From assembly GCA_964437415.1 (NCBI GenBank), contig CAYTGN010000005.1:1-64000 (forward strand): DNA of 64,000 bases. The letters are read 5' to 3'. The notes beneath the pieces were generated by a model. That model saw nothing but the letters and a program-made list of their open reading frames with translations, was not told the origin of the DNA and made no database searches. Positions 45,799 to 54,104 of the stretch are shown piece after piece. Every line of letters begins with the position of its first letter. Within the stretch, counting starts at the first letter, position 1. The DNA comes from CADEDV01 sp964437415. GTDB taxonomy: Bacteria; Bacteroidota; Bacteroidia; Chitinophagales; Chitinophagaceae. The position numbers and the translations under genes were made by a program.

Positions 45799-46596
45799 TC
45801 ATTTCATACTGTAGTTAAATGAAAACTGGTAAATAGGAAGATAATAGTCAATTTCGGGCTTTTTGCTGTATTTGTAATACACCACTTTTATGTTTACCAG
45901 CTTGGTTATTTCCACACCCCATGCTATGGAATACCCCCTGTAAAAACCATCAGTTTCAATATCCGGCATTATCTCTTTTAATTGTTTGGGGTTGGTGTAA
46001 CAACCTATATACCGTAGGGCAAACCATGATACACCAACATTTTTATCATTATTTCTTTCCCATGCCCCTGTTTGAAAGTAAAAACCGAGGGATGCGAAAC
46101 TGTTCAGAAAGTTAACAGGCTTTCCTGTAGCCGGGCTTGTTACCGGCCCCGTTCTCACCCCGGTCAGCACCCTTTCACCTGCATGGTACAATAAACCCGC
46201 CTTGGTCATATTTTCTTTCCTCTTCTTTCCCATGAAAACTACGCCATCCACAGAAATATTTGCCAACCCGCTTAAAGGATTGATAAAATTGGTAACAAGC
46301 ATGTCGTTATTGCGTTGCAAAATTGCCTGACTGGTTTGCAAACTGTTGGATGACACTCCTGAATATAACGACAAAGGAATTGAGAATTTACCCGGTTCGC
46401 CAACGAATAACCTGATGAACCTTGCTGAAGCATTTACTTGCCCGCTATTTAGTATATCAATAAATCCATTTGTAAAAATCTCCGGACGCTGCGATTTTGA
46501 ATCATACATCGTTGCTTTTTTGGCACTGCTGTCTTTTACCTGGCAAAAGCAAAAACAGTGTGCCAGCAAAAATAATATTGACATGCACCTTTTCAA
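45799..46596 (-). CDS. Hypothetical exported protein
   Basis: 265 residues with a signal peptide (KRCMSILFLLAHCFCFCQ). The mature part has alternating hydrophobic strands and Tyr/Phe-rich ends (NIKVVYYKYSKKPEIDYYLPIYQFSFNYSMK), consistent with an outer-membrane barrel-type protein, but no family is recognised. It ends 217 bp upstream of the start of the 273-residue gene on the same strand, so co-transcription is possible but not shown. Confidence 0.6.
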   Translation of the reverse strand: MKRCMSILFLLAHCFCFCQVKDSSAKKATMYDSKSQRPEIFTNGFIDILNSGQVNASARFIRLFVGEPGKFSIPLSLYSGVSSNSLQTSQAILQRNNDMLVTNFINPLSGLANISVDGVVFMGKKRKENMTKAGLLYHAGERVLTGVRTGPVTSPATGKPVNFLNSFASLGFYFQTGAWERNNDKNVGVSWFALRYIGCYTNPKQLKEIMPDIETDGFYRGYSIAWGVEITKLVNIKVVYYKYSKKPEIDYYLPIYQFSFNYSMK

Positions 46597-46750
46597 TTTG
46601 AAAAGTTGATGGTGGAAACATTAATATCAATGTCTTTAAAAATTTTGCTGCAGAGAGATAACAAATTAGGCCCTGCTAATGATTGCAACTAAAAATTTCA
46701 ATAAACCGCCGCTTGCGCAACATTCAGAACTTTGCATGCGCATGAAACTT

Positions 46751-47014
46751 CTATCTGGCATTTCTGAAGTAGAGTGAAGTAAAATATTTGGCGTTCCAAA
46801 AAGGGATAAAATTCAATCGAAACTGGGATTTATCAATCAGCTTTAAAGCAAGCAACCGGATTCCAGACACTAACGGATGATAAAGCAAAACATAAATCAA
46901 TATGGAAATTGCAAAAAAGTTATTTGAAATAGCTCCGCTTTTGAGACAGAAATACAACACAGCTAAAGGAGCTAATATTAGTAAATAGTACACAATAATG
47001 CTTTTGAGTCCCAT
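46751..47014 (-). CDS. Small hydrophobic membrane protein
   Basis: 87 residues with two clear TM helices (IIVYYLLILAPLAVLYFCL, NNFFAISILIYVLLYHPL) and a basic, aromatic C-terminus. No family recognised. It starts 33 bp after the stop of the secreted Cys-tailed protein, on the same strand, so they are likely one unit. A partner or immunity role is speculation. Confidence 0.55.
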   Translation of the reverse strand: MGLKSIIVYYLLILAPLAVLYFCLKSGAISNNFFAISILIYVLLYHPLVSGIRLLALKLIDKSQFRLNFIPFWNAKYFTSLYFRNAR

Positions 47015-47047
47015 TTCAATTAAATTTTATCCCTAAGATACAAGTTT

Positions 47048-48028
47048 TTAATTACAATTCGCGGCTACGCACCCTGCCGCAATTCCGATGGCTGTTGCAG
47101 GAATAAATGCCGTCTGAATAAATGCCCAGACAGAAACCCAACCCTTTTTTGTATAAGCATCTGAAATGCAATCTGCTACAGCTTGGCCACATCCACCACC
47201 GGGAGTTTGTCTATACCCACCATAAGTTGTTTGAGTATCAAAAACATTTTCAATATCATCATATGTAGCAACGGTTATCTCAGCGCTTTCCAAATCAAAA
47301 TAAGAAGCCACATCATTTGAAGTAACCTTTAATATTATTGGTTTTAAAAGCGAAGTTTGGAAACTTGTCATGAAAAAAAAGTAGTTATCCGAATTATTGG
47401 GTGAGTTGCTTGTAAAAGGAGCAAAAATTCCTTTTGCTGCGCTATCGAAAAGATTGTAACATCTATACAGATCATCAAAATCAATATCGTTAATAGTTAA
47501 TGTGCCAGAAAGCCCTAAATCGCTACTTAACTCTTCCAAATCAACATCCAATCCTTGAAATGCGGATATCATTTGACTTTTAATACCTGCATCTTCGAAC
47601 GATGCCACAACTATCGAAATTGGTGTACAACTTTCCTGAAATCCTTGAGTATCATAAGGCGTACCATTTTTTGTAACCAAATCAGGAGAAATACTTGAAA
47701 TAGTAACTACCGCTGTAGTAGTTGGACTCGTTTGATAAAAACTAACTGCAGTTTCGTCAGTTAAATTTCCTGTTGTAACAGTTAATGAAAACGGCGTGTT
47801 TGTATTTGGATCTCCTTCATCATATATATAGCCTTGGACTGTGATGTTCTGTTCATATGTCTGATCAATTGTAACCCTTACCCCAAAATAATTGTGTGGC
47901 CCAGACTGAGGGTCGGCTGGAAATGCTTCTGCATTAATTGTTGCACATGCAAATGATTGAGCCAATAAACCTGTAGTTGAGCTAATTCCGAGAAATATTA
48001 TAGTAAAAAGAAAATTGAAAAGTTTCAT
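47048..48028 (-). CDS. Secreted protein with Cys-rich hydrophobic C-terminal tail
   Basis: 326 residues. Signal peptide from the ATG at 48028 (KLFNFLFTIIFLGISSTTGLLAQ); a longer start at 48076 would bury it. Residues about 25-120 look like an Ig-like beta domain (YFGVRVTIDQTYEQNITVQG..DEGDPNTNTPFSL). A middle acidic helical part follows, and the last 50 residues carry four Cys around a hydrophobic stretch (GGGCGQAVADCISD...FIPATAIGIAAGCVAANC). The tail resembles processed hydrophobic peptides but I know no proven family. Its neighbour is an 87-residue membrane protein 33 bp downstream. Confidence 0.62.
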   Translation of the reverse strand: MKLFNFLFTIIFLGISSTTGLLAQSFACATINAEAFPADPQSGPHNYFGVRVTIDQTYEQNITVQGYIYDEGDPNTNTPFSLTVTTGNLTDETAVSFYQTSPTTTAVVTISSISPDLVTKNGTPYDTQGFQESCTPISIVVASFEDAGIKSQMISAFQGLDVDLEELSSDLGLSGTLTINDIDFDDLYRCYNLFDSAAKGIFAPFTSNSPNNSDNYFFFMTSFQTSLLKPIILKVTSNDVASYFDLESAEITVATYDDIENVFDTQTTYGGYRQTPGGGCGQAVADCISDAYTKKGWVSVWAFIQTAFIPATAIGIAAGCVAANCN

Positions 48029-48482
48029 AACAATAAAATTGAATTTAACGCCTACTCTATCTCCGGTTTTCGGCAATCCCGGCTCAAAGGCACCAATGCC
48101 GGCTGCTGGGCCTGTGATAAACCGAAAATACTATGGCAGCAAAGGGATAAAAAACGGGGTTCACGGATGAACTGTAAGATTTTCCCGAATTACATTATAT
48201 TTTTTCTACATGCCTTCTGTTTTCAAAAACATTCACATTCAGCGATATAAAAAATTACGTGCAGGTGTAACTGTTTTTTTGTCACTTTCCTGGCTATAAA
48301 AAGTGTGGTTTTTCACAAAAAAGTATTCCTTTTTCCTCAATACCATTGCCGGTTTTAATCAATAGTGTAACTTTAAAAAGTTCCATTAACCTTTATACTT
48401 ATCAATCATGAAAATCCCCCCCCGCAATTTTACCTGCCTGTAATCAACAGCCATCCATTCTTCACCAATTAGCCGGGTAACC
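48029..48482. other. Gene-free stretch before the response regulator
   Basis: 454 bp, AT-rich, between divergent genes. It includes a C8 run (48416-48423) inside a possible 11-codon ORF starting at 48408, and no clear terminator or repeat. Confidence 0.5.
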
Positions 48483-49142
48483 ATGTCATTCCACCACCAC
48501 GATATATTGATAAAAATTGCCGTTGCTGACGATCATATTCTTTTCAGGGAAACATTGTGCAAAACGATCAATGACTGGGAAGACTGCAAAGTAATTGTGA
48601 AGGCTGAAACAGGACAGCAGTTGATTGATTACATCAGCGCTGAAAATCTTCCCTCCATTGTGCTCACCGATCTGAAAATGCCGGAGTTGAACGGTTATGA
48701 AGTAATCAGGATATTGAAGAAAAAATTTCCTGGTTTAAAGATCATGGTCATTTCGATGTTTGAAAGCGAAGAAACAATGTTGCTGATATTAAAAGCAGGG
48801 GCGGAAGGGTTTATTCCTAAAACAGTGGACCCGGAACATCTGCGAAAAGCCATCCATGATGTACTGCATGTTGGCTATTATTTTCCTGACCAATCAGTAG
48901 CGAGGATATTCAAACAAACAGCAGGATCAAAAAAATCAATTACAGCCCTGGGGCTTACTGATGAAGAATTGGTATTCATTCGCTATCTCTGTTCTGAAAA
49001 AACTTACAAAGAGATAGCAATGGAAATGTGCACTACCGACCGGCATATTGAATATCTCCGGAAGAAAGTTTTTGAGCATCTTGGGCTGCAAAGCAGGGCC
49101 GGGCTGGTGCTGTATGCCACAAAAACAGGGTTATTCATTTAG
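48483..49142 (+). CDS. NarL/FixJ-type response regulator
   Basis: 219 residues. Receiver domain (about 10-125) with the acidic pair Asp16-Asp17 and the phospho-acceptor Asp63 (IVLTDLKMPELNG), then a LuxR-type helix-turn-helix (about 155-218: LTDEELVFIRYLCSEKTYKEIAMEMCTTDRHIEYLRKKVFEHL). It acts as a DNA-binding regulator. No histidine kinase is adjacent, so it is an orphan in this window and its targets are unknown. Confidence 0.92.
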   Translation: MSFHHHDILIKIAVADDHILFRETLCKTINDWEDCKVIVKAETGQQLIDYISAENLPSIVLTDLKMPELNGYEVIRILKKKFPGLKIMVISMFESEETMLLILKAGAEGFIPKTVDPEHLRKAIHDVLHVGYYFPDQSVARIFKQTAGSKKSITALGLTDEELVFIRYLCSEKTYKEIAMEMCTTDRHIEYLRKKVFEHLGLQSRAGLVLYATKTGLFI

Positions 49143-49220
49143 TCAATTAAATACACATTTTGTATGCTGGTTATGCTTCTTTAAATAAATCCATTCTTTC
49201 TAAACAAATCCTCCACTCCT

Positions 49221-49228
49221 TACCTTTG
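49221..49228 (+). promoter_or_regulatory. -7 promoter box immediately before the aminotransferase start
   Basis: TACCTTTG fits TAnnTTTG and ends 5 nt before the ATG at 49233, as for the ABC-F gene. Confidence 0.45.
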
Positions 49229-49232
49229 CCCC

Positions 49233-50480
49233 ATGCTGACAATTTCAGAAAGAGGGCAGCAGATGCCCCCGTCTCCCATCCGCAAACTGGTGCCATTTGC
49301 CGAGACTGCCAAGAAAAAAGGTATCAAGGTCTATCACCTCAATATCGGCCAGCCTGATATTGAAACCCCTGCCGCTATCATGGATGCAGTGCGGCATACG
49401 GATATGAAAGTGCTGGAATACAGCCACAGCGCCGGCAACGAAAGCTACCGGCGCAAACTGGTGCAGTATTACAAGAAAGTGGGCATTGATGTCACGCATG
49501 AACAAATACTGATCACCACCGGCGGCAGCGAAGCTATTCTGTTCGGATTCTTCACCTGTCTCAATCCTGATGATGAAGTGATCATTCCGGAGCCTTTTTA
49601 TGCCAACTATAACGGCTTTGCCTGTGCAGCAGGGGTGAAAGTGGTGCCGATAACATCTCAAATCGAAACGGGCTTTGCCTTGCCCCCTATCAGCGATTTT
49701 GAAAAAGTGATCACGGCAAAAACGAAAGCTATTGTCATTTGCAGCCCCAACAACCCTACCGGCTATCTCTACAACCGGGAAGAAATGGAAGCGTTGAAAG
49801 CCATTTGCCTTAAATTCAATCTATATCTTTTCAGCGATGAGGCCTATCGTGAGTTTTGCTATCCGCCGGAAGGCGGACAAGGCGATGGCGGCTATGTCAG
49901 CGCTATGCACCTGCAGGGTTTGGAACAACATGTAGTGTTGATGGATACCATCAGTAAACGATACAGTGCCTGTGGTGCAAGGATCGGCGCATTGGTAACC
50001 AAAAACAAAGCCGTGTATGATGCCGCTATGAAGTTTGCACAGGCAAGACTGAGCCCGCCGGGCCTGGCACAGATCATGGGTGAAGCTGCCGTTGACCTGC
50101 CCGACAGTTATTTTGATGAACCGAGAGCTGAATACAAAGCCCGCCGCGACCTGCTGGTGAAAAGACTGAATGCGATGCCGGGAGTGTTTTGTCCCAACCC
50201 CGGTGGTGCATTTTATGCGATGGCCAAACTGCCAGTGGATGACAGTGATGTTTTTTGCCAGTGGCTACTGGAAAAATTCTCTTATAACAATCAAACCGTG
50301 ATGCTGGCGCCTGCCACCGGCTTTTATGGCACACCCGGTCTCGGCAAAAATGAAGTACGGTTAGCCTATGTACTGAACCTGGATGCCATCAATGAAGCTA
50401 TGGATTGCTTAGAAAAAGCATTAGAGCAATATCCCGGAAGAGTGGAGCAGCCGGTGAAGAAAGCTGTATTAGCAAAATGA
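49233..50480 (+). CDS. PLP-dependent class I/II aminotransferase
   Basis: 415 residues. Fold type I enzyme: HLNIGQPDIETP near residue 36, GGSEAILFGF, CSPNNPTGYLY, the SDEAYREF strand, and the PLP lysine in DTISKRYSACGARIG (Lys242). Substrate specificity cannot be told: aspartate and aromatic aminotransferase-like enzymes look alike at this level. Its ATG is only 4 nt after a -7-like box, suggesting a nearly leaderless message. It ends at a strong terminator. Confidence 0.9.
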   Translation: MLTISERGQQMPPSPIRKLVPFAETAKKKGIKVYHLNIGQPDIETPAAIMDAVRHTDMKVLEYSHSAGNESYRRKLVQYYKKVGIDVTHEQILITTGGSEAILFGFFTCLNPDDEVIIPEPFYANYNGFACAAGVKVVPITSQIETGFALPPISDFEKVITAKTKAIVICSPNNPTGYLYNREEMEALKAICLKFNLYLFSDEAYREFCYPPEGGQGDGGYVSAMHLQGLEQHVVLMDTISKRYSACGARIGALVTKNKAVYDAAMKFAQARLSPPGLAQIMGEAAVDLPDSYFDEPRAEYKARRDLLVKRLNAMPGVFCPNPGGAFYAMAKLPVDDSDVFCQWLLEKFSYNNQTVMLAPATGFYGTPGLGKNEVRLAYVLNLDAINEAMDCLEKALEQYPGRVEQPVKKAVLAK

Positions 50481-50499
50481 CCTTCTTCAACAGTTTCGG

Positions 50500-50526
50500 A
50501 TAACCGCTCCCGCGGTTATTTTTTTA
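50500..50526 (+). terminator. Terminator of the aminotransferase gene
   Basis: Stem ATAACCGC/GCGGTTAT (50500-50507 with 50512-50519), 4-nt loop, followed by a T-run to about 50525. Confidence 0.85.
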
Positions 50527-50541
50527 TTCCGGTATAGTAAA

Positions 50542-51117
50542 TTATAACCGGCTGTGTTTTGCCAGCACTTCCTTCACAATTTTTTCTTCAAGCCGAAGAA
50601 ATGGTATGGGAACCGGAGGTTCATCTGTATATTCATTAATGCTGCATTGCCACCAACCCACATTTTTCCATTTGCCCAATTTATAACCAACCTTTTCATA
50701 GGTCGCAAACCATTTGAATCCGCAGCCTTCATGAAACTTCACACTTCGGTCATTCGGCAAATTGATGACGGCGTAAACATTCCGGTATCCCTGCAGCGTC
50801 AATAATTCCAGCAATGCCCTATAAAGAGCTTTGGCCACACCTTTCTTCATGAATTTTTCATCCATATAAATGGACGACTCCACACACCATTGGTAGCCGG
50901 TTCGCTCCCGGTATCGTGACGCATAGGCATACCCGCCAATGTTTCCTCCCGATTCCCAAACCAGCCATGGCCAGTTGGCTGTATAATGAGTAATCCTGTC
51001 AGCAAACTCCTTTTCGGTTGGCACCACCGTCTCAAAGGTCAATGAAGTGTTGATAATATAAGGAGCATAAACAGTTAGTAAAGCTGTTGCATCCGTTCCG
51101 TTAGCCACTCGTATCAT
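50542..51117 (-). CDS. GNAT N-acetyltransferase (PAT-like)
   Basis: 191 residues, N-acetyltransferase fold related to phosphinothricin acetyltransferases: YAPYIINTSLTFETVVPTEKEF, then VESSIYMDEKFMKKGVAKALY with the acetyl-CoA loop, and NDRSVKFHEGCGFKWFATYEKVGYKLGKW. It probably acetylates a small amino-group substrate in the cytoplasm; the native substrate is unknown. The C-terminus has an extra helical tail of about 25 residues. A TAACTTTA box on the minus strand just upstream of the ATG is another near-leaderless arrangement. Confidence 0.87.
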   Translation of the reverse strand: MIRVANGTDATALLTVYAPYIINTSLTFETVVPTEKEFADRITHYTANWPWLVWESGGNIGGYAYASRYRERTGYQWCVESSIYMDEKFMKKGVAKALYRALLELLTLQGYRNVYAVINLPNDRSVKFHEGCGFKWFATYEKVGYKLGKWKNVGWWQCSINEYTDEPPVPIPFLRLEEKIVKEVLAKHSRL

Positions 51118-51188
51118 TGGTTAAAGTTATAGAGCCGAAAGGAATTGAAACAGGTCAAATTTCATTTCACAGTTTTGGCCGGAAGCCT

Positions 51189-51196
51189 TATTTTTG
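51189..51196 (+). promoter_or_regulatory. -7 promoter box of tRNA-Met
   Basis: TATTTTTG fits TAnnTTTG and ends 9 nt before the tRNA 5' end. Confidence 0.5.
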
Positions 51197-51205
51197 CCGC
51201 CCGTT

Positions 51206-51279
51206 GGCGGGGTAGCTCAGGTGGTTAGAGCGCAGGATTCATAACCCTGAGGTCATGGGTTCAACTCCCATCTCCGCTA
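51206..51279 (+). tRNA. tRNA-Met (anticodon CAT)
   Basis: A 74-nt cloverleaf: acceptor GGCGGGG pairing with CTCCGCT (two G-U pairs), D stem GCTC/GAGC, anticodon loop TTCATAA with anticodon CAT at 51240-51242, T stem ATGGG/CCCAT with loop TTCAACT, discriminator A. CCA is not encoded. The G1 pair and lack of three consecutive G-C pairs in the anticodon stem argue against initiator tRNA; elongator Met is likely, though a lysidine-modified tRNA-Ile (CAT) cannot be excluded by eye. The anticodon stem has an A31-C39 mismatch. Confidence 0.9.
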
Positions 51280-51281
51280 CA
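51270..51281 (+). repeat. tRNA 3' end copy (direct repeat, left)
   Basis: ATCTCCGCTACA at the tRNA 3' end is repeated exactly at 51618-51629, 348 bp further on, flanking the GIY-YIG gene. Confidence 0.55.
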
Positions 51282-51315
51282 AGAAAGAGGCTGTCCCAAA
51301 AGGATAGCTTTTTTT

Positions 51316-51636
51316 ATGACATACACCGTTTACATACTTTACAGTGCTGAATTCCAAAAGCATTATACAGGCTATAGTTCAAATCTGGATGCCCGACTGC
51401 ACTCACATAATTACACAGGCAAAGTCTGGACTGCCCGGTATCGTTCATGGCAACTGATTTATACCAAAGAGTTCAATAATAAGCAAGAAGCGATGGCATA
51501 TGAAAAGTGGCTAAAAACAGGAGTTGGCAGGGATTTCATCAAAACCATACCACACTTACAGCAGGGTGCATATCCGCCGCGGCGAACATGGGGTCATCCC
51601 GATTGCCATCGGGACCTATCTCCGCTACAGCTTTAA
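51316..51636 (+). CDS. GIY-YIG nuclease family protein
   Basis: 106 residues. A single GIY-YIG domain: YTVYILYS at the N-terminus, HYTGYSSNLDARLHSHN in the second strand/helix and the catalytic Glu in MAYEKWLKTG. Small stand-alone members of this family are frequent and often sit next to tRNA genes. The last residues (RTWGHPDCHRDLSPLQL) are encoded by a hairpin (51597-51614) and a copy of the tRNA 3' end, so they look like read-through into element sequence rather than part of the domain. Function may be mobile-element or repair related. Confidence 0.78.
   Translation: MTYTVYILYSAEFQKHYTGYSSNLDARLHSHNYTGKVWTARYRSWQLIYTKEFNNKQEAMAYEKWLKTGVGRDFIKTIPHLQQGAYPPRRTWGHPDCHRDLSPLQL
51618..51629 (+). 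repeat. tRNA 3' end copy (direct repeat, right)
   Basis: Exact 12-nt copy of the tRNA 3' end inside the last codons of the GIY-YIG ORF. It is preceded by a GGTCAT (51592-51597) that also occurs in the tRNA (51251-51256). Confidence 0.55.
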
Positions 51637-51742
51637 AGCTCATTTCGGGGGTCTTTTGTAAACTTATAAAGAGTTTTTCCACAACTTGTTGAGGCCAGAA
51701 AAGGAAAAAACAAGAGAAATTTATGTTACTTGGATTTTTTTT

Positions 51743-51819
51743 TTAATTTCACACTTCCTTCCTTATATCCTTAGTGAAACTGCAATGTTGCTAAAGGATA
51801 TTCCATTTGTCCATAGTTT
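51743..51819 (+). promoter_or_regulatory. Shared exopolysaccharide leader element, copy A
   Basis: 57 nt (51743-51799) match 59211-59267 at 53 positions, with a 31-nt identical core (51756-51786); a shared TCCATAGTTT follows at 51810-51819. It lies 117 nt before the epimerase start. Candidate leader for antitermination by the UpxY-family protein (inference). Confidence 0.6.
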
Positions 51820-51935
51820 TTATTGCGAATAGAATCTTATGATGCCCGGTCATGGCAAAGACCTGAAAATGCTCCTGTGATAATCCGTCTGGTATGTTAA
51901 CCAGTGAATTTTATTCAAACCCTTATAATTATACT

Positions 51936-52976
51936 ATGAATATGAAAAAGATCTTAATTACAGGTGCAGGAGGATATATTGGCACTGAAATGACCGAGTA
52001 TTTCCTTAACAAAAACTATCATGTCATTGCTTTAGACCGGTATTTTTTTGGCGATACTCTTGAAGATCTCAGGCACAGGACTAACCTGGAGATTGTTAAA
52101 GACGATACCCGCAAATTTGACAAATCCCTTTTACAAGATGTGTATGCTGTGATAGACCTTGCTTCTATCTCAAACGATCCCGCATCAGATCTTCAACCGG
52201 AAATAACCCTGGACATAAACAAGAACGGATCAATAAGACTTGCCTGCCTGGCCAAGGAAATGGGTGTGAAAAAATTCATCTTCTCGTCTTCCTGCAGCAT
52301 TTATGGCGCTGGTGAAGGTATTTTGACTGAGGAATCAAAGCTGGCTCCCATTTCCATCTATGCAAAATGTAAAATAGATGCGGAACAAAGCATTATTGAT
52401 CTTGCAGATGAGAATTTCACAGTAACATTTTTGAGGAATGCTACAGTATTTGGTGTGTCGAAAAGAAGAATGCGGTTTGACCTGATCGTCAATATCATGA
52501 CACTAAATGCATGGAAAAACAATAAGATTCTTATTACCGGAAAAGGCAACCAATGGCGGCCACTGGTGCATGTATCTGATGTGATCCGGGCATTTGATGT
52601 TGTACTCGAAGAAAACGATCTTGCAAAAATAAATAAGGAGGCATTCAATGTGGGTTCAAACGAACAGAACTACCAGGTATTTGAAGTGGCTGAACGTTTC
52701 AAAAATTTCTTCCCGGGATTAGCTATTGAAGTTTTGCCTGATAACCCTGACCCCCGCAGCTATCATGTAAACTTTGACAAGATTGAAAGAGTGCTGAACT
52801 ACAAAGCTGCAAAAACCATTGACCACGGTATAGAAGAAATTAAAAATGCCCTTAATAAAGGAATTGTTGCAGACTCAATCACCACCCGGACAGTTGAGTA
52901 TTATAAGTACCTGATCAATACCAGCAAAATGCATGGATCTGCCAATATTCTGGAGCCAATTCTTATACATTCCTGA
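51936..52976 (+). CDS. NAD-dependent epimerase/dehydratase (nucleotide-sugar)
   Basis: 346 residues, extended short-chain dehydrogenase fold. Rossmann motif GAGGYIG (Gly10, Gly13, Gly16), SSSCSIYGAG, and the catalytic Tyr-x-x-x-Lys as YAKCK. Likely acts on an NDP-sugar to make a precursor for surface glycan. The ATG at 51936 (or 51942) fits the family better than 51894. Its TGA overlaps the ATG of the DegT gene by 1 nt (TGATG), so the two enzymes are translationally coupled and probably act in sequence. Preceded by the leader element shared with the export genes. Confidence 0.88.
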   Translation: MNMKKILITGAGGYIGTEMTEYFLNKNYHVIALDRYFFGDTLEDLRHRTNLEIVKDDTRKFDKSLLQDVYAVIDLASISNDPASDLQPEITLDINKNGSIRLACLAKEMGVKKFIFSSSCSIYGAGEGILTEESKLAPISIYAKCKIDAEQSIIDLADENFTVTFLRNATVFGVSKRRMRFDLIVNIMTLNAWKNNKILITGKGNQWRPLVHVSDVIRAFDVVLEENDLAKINKEAFNVGSNEQNYQVFEVAERFKNFFPGLAIEVLPDNPDPRSYHVNFDKIERVLNYKAAKTIDHGIEEIKNALNKGIVADSITTRTVEYYKYLINTSKMHGSANILEPILIHS

Positions 52977-54103
52977 TGAAAATAGAGTTTTACCGGCACA
53001 ACTTAACAGAAGAAGATAAGGACGAATGCCGAAAAGTACTGGATTCGCTTTTTTTAACAACCGGCGGAACCGTAAAAGAGTTCGAAACAAAATTTGCCAC
53101 CTACCTTGGCGCAAATCATGCTATAGCAGTAACCTCCTGCACGGCAGCTCTGCACCTTGCATTGCAATATTTCAACATAGGCCCGGGTGATGAAGTAATC
53201 ACCACCCCCATGACGTTTATTGCAACTGCAAACACAATTGAATACTGTGGTGCCAAACCTGTATTTGTTGATGTGGAACCAGATACAGGCAATATGGATG
53301 CTGAAAAAATTGAAGCGGCTATCACTCCTAAAACCAAGGCCATTGTTCCTGTTCACCTTTACGGGCAAATGTGCGATATGGCAAAAATTAAAGCCATTGC
53401 TGATAAGTACACCCTTAAAGTGATTGAAGATGCTGCCCATTGTATCGAAGGAAGCCGCAACGGCGTCAAGCCCGGTCAATTGAGTGATATGGCTTGTTTT
53501 AGTTTTTATGCTACTAAAAATCTGGCTTGCGGCGAAGGAGGAGCTATCACTTGTAATGATCCGGCGATGTATGACTGGTTGCTAAAAGCACGGCAACACG
53601 GAATGAGCAAAAGCGCTGCCGACCGTTATACTGTACGCTATCAGCACTATGATATGGAGTTTCTTGGTTTTAAGTATAATCTCAGCAACATAGCCGCAGC
53701 ATTGTTGCTTCACCAGCTTGACAGGCTGGAAGGTTATTTGAGAGAAAAAGAAATGATAGCTCAGAAATTTAATCGGGGTTTTAATAAAAATTCCGGTATC
53801 TCATTACCATCTGTTTTACCAAATTCAAAACATGCCCGTCACCTATACACAATTTGGGTTGATCCTGCTTCAAGAGATTCCTATATGCAACAAATGCAGG
53901 AGGCCGGTATCGGAATTGCTGTTAACTTCCGTTCCGTGCACCTGATGAATTTCTATACTTCCAGATACGGCTATAAACGGGGTGATTTCCCAAACAGTGA
54001 GAAAATAGGCGACTCTACTATCACCATTCCTTTATACCCTAAACTCACAGATGAAGAAACAGACCACATTGTTGAAAGTGTGAATAGAATTACAGGGTCG
54101 TAA
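52976..54103 (+). CDS. DegT/DnrJ/EryC1/StrS aminotransferase
   Basis: 375 residues. PLP enzyme that aminates NDP-keto sugars: TTGGTVKEFETKFATYLG, VTSCTAALHLAL, VIEDAAHCIEG and the internal-aldimine lysine in FYATKNLACGEGG (Lys181). It overlaps the upstream epimerase by 1 nt, a common pair for aminosugar synthesis in glycan loci. The stop is 1 bp from the stop of the convergent VanZ-like gene. Confidence 0.93.
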   Translation: MKIEFYRHNLTEEDKDECRKVLDSLFLTTGGTVKEFETKFATYLGANHAIAVTSCTAALHLALQYFNIGPGDEVITTPMTFIATANTIEYCGAKPVFVDVEPDTGNMDAEKIEAAITPKTKAIVPVHLYGQMCDMAKIKAIADKYTLKVIEDAAHCIEGSRNGVKPGQLSDMACFSFYATKNLACGEGGAITCNDPAMYDWLLKARQHGMSKSAADRYTVRYQHYDMEFLGFKYNLSNIAAALLLHQLDRLEGYLREKEMIAQKFNRGFNKNSGISLPSVLPNSKHARHLYTIWVDPASRDSYMQQMQEAGIGIAVNFRSVHLMNFYTSRYGYKRGDFPNSEKIGDSTITIPLYPKLTDEETDHIVESVNRITGS

Positions 54104-54104
54104 A

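Noticed and set aside
48408..48443. C8 run inside an 11-codon ORF before the response regulator, considered as a phase-variable switch
   Set aside because: The ORF stops before the regulator and a length change would not join them, so no switching effect can be shown.
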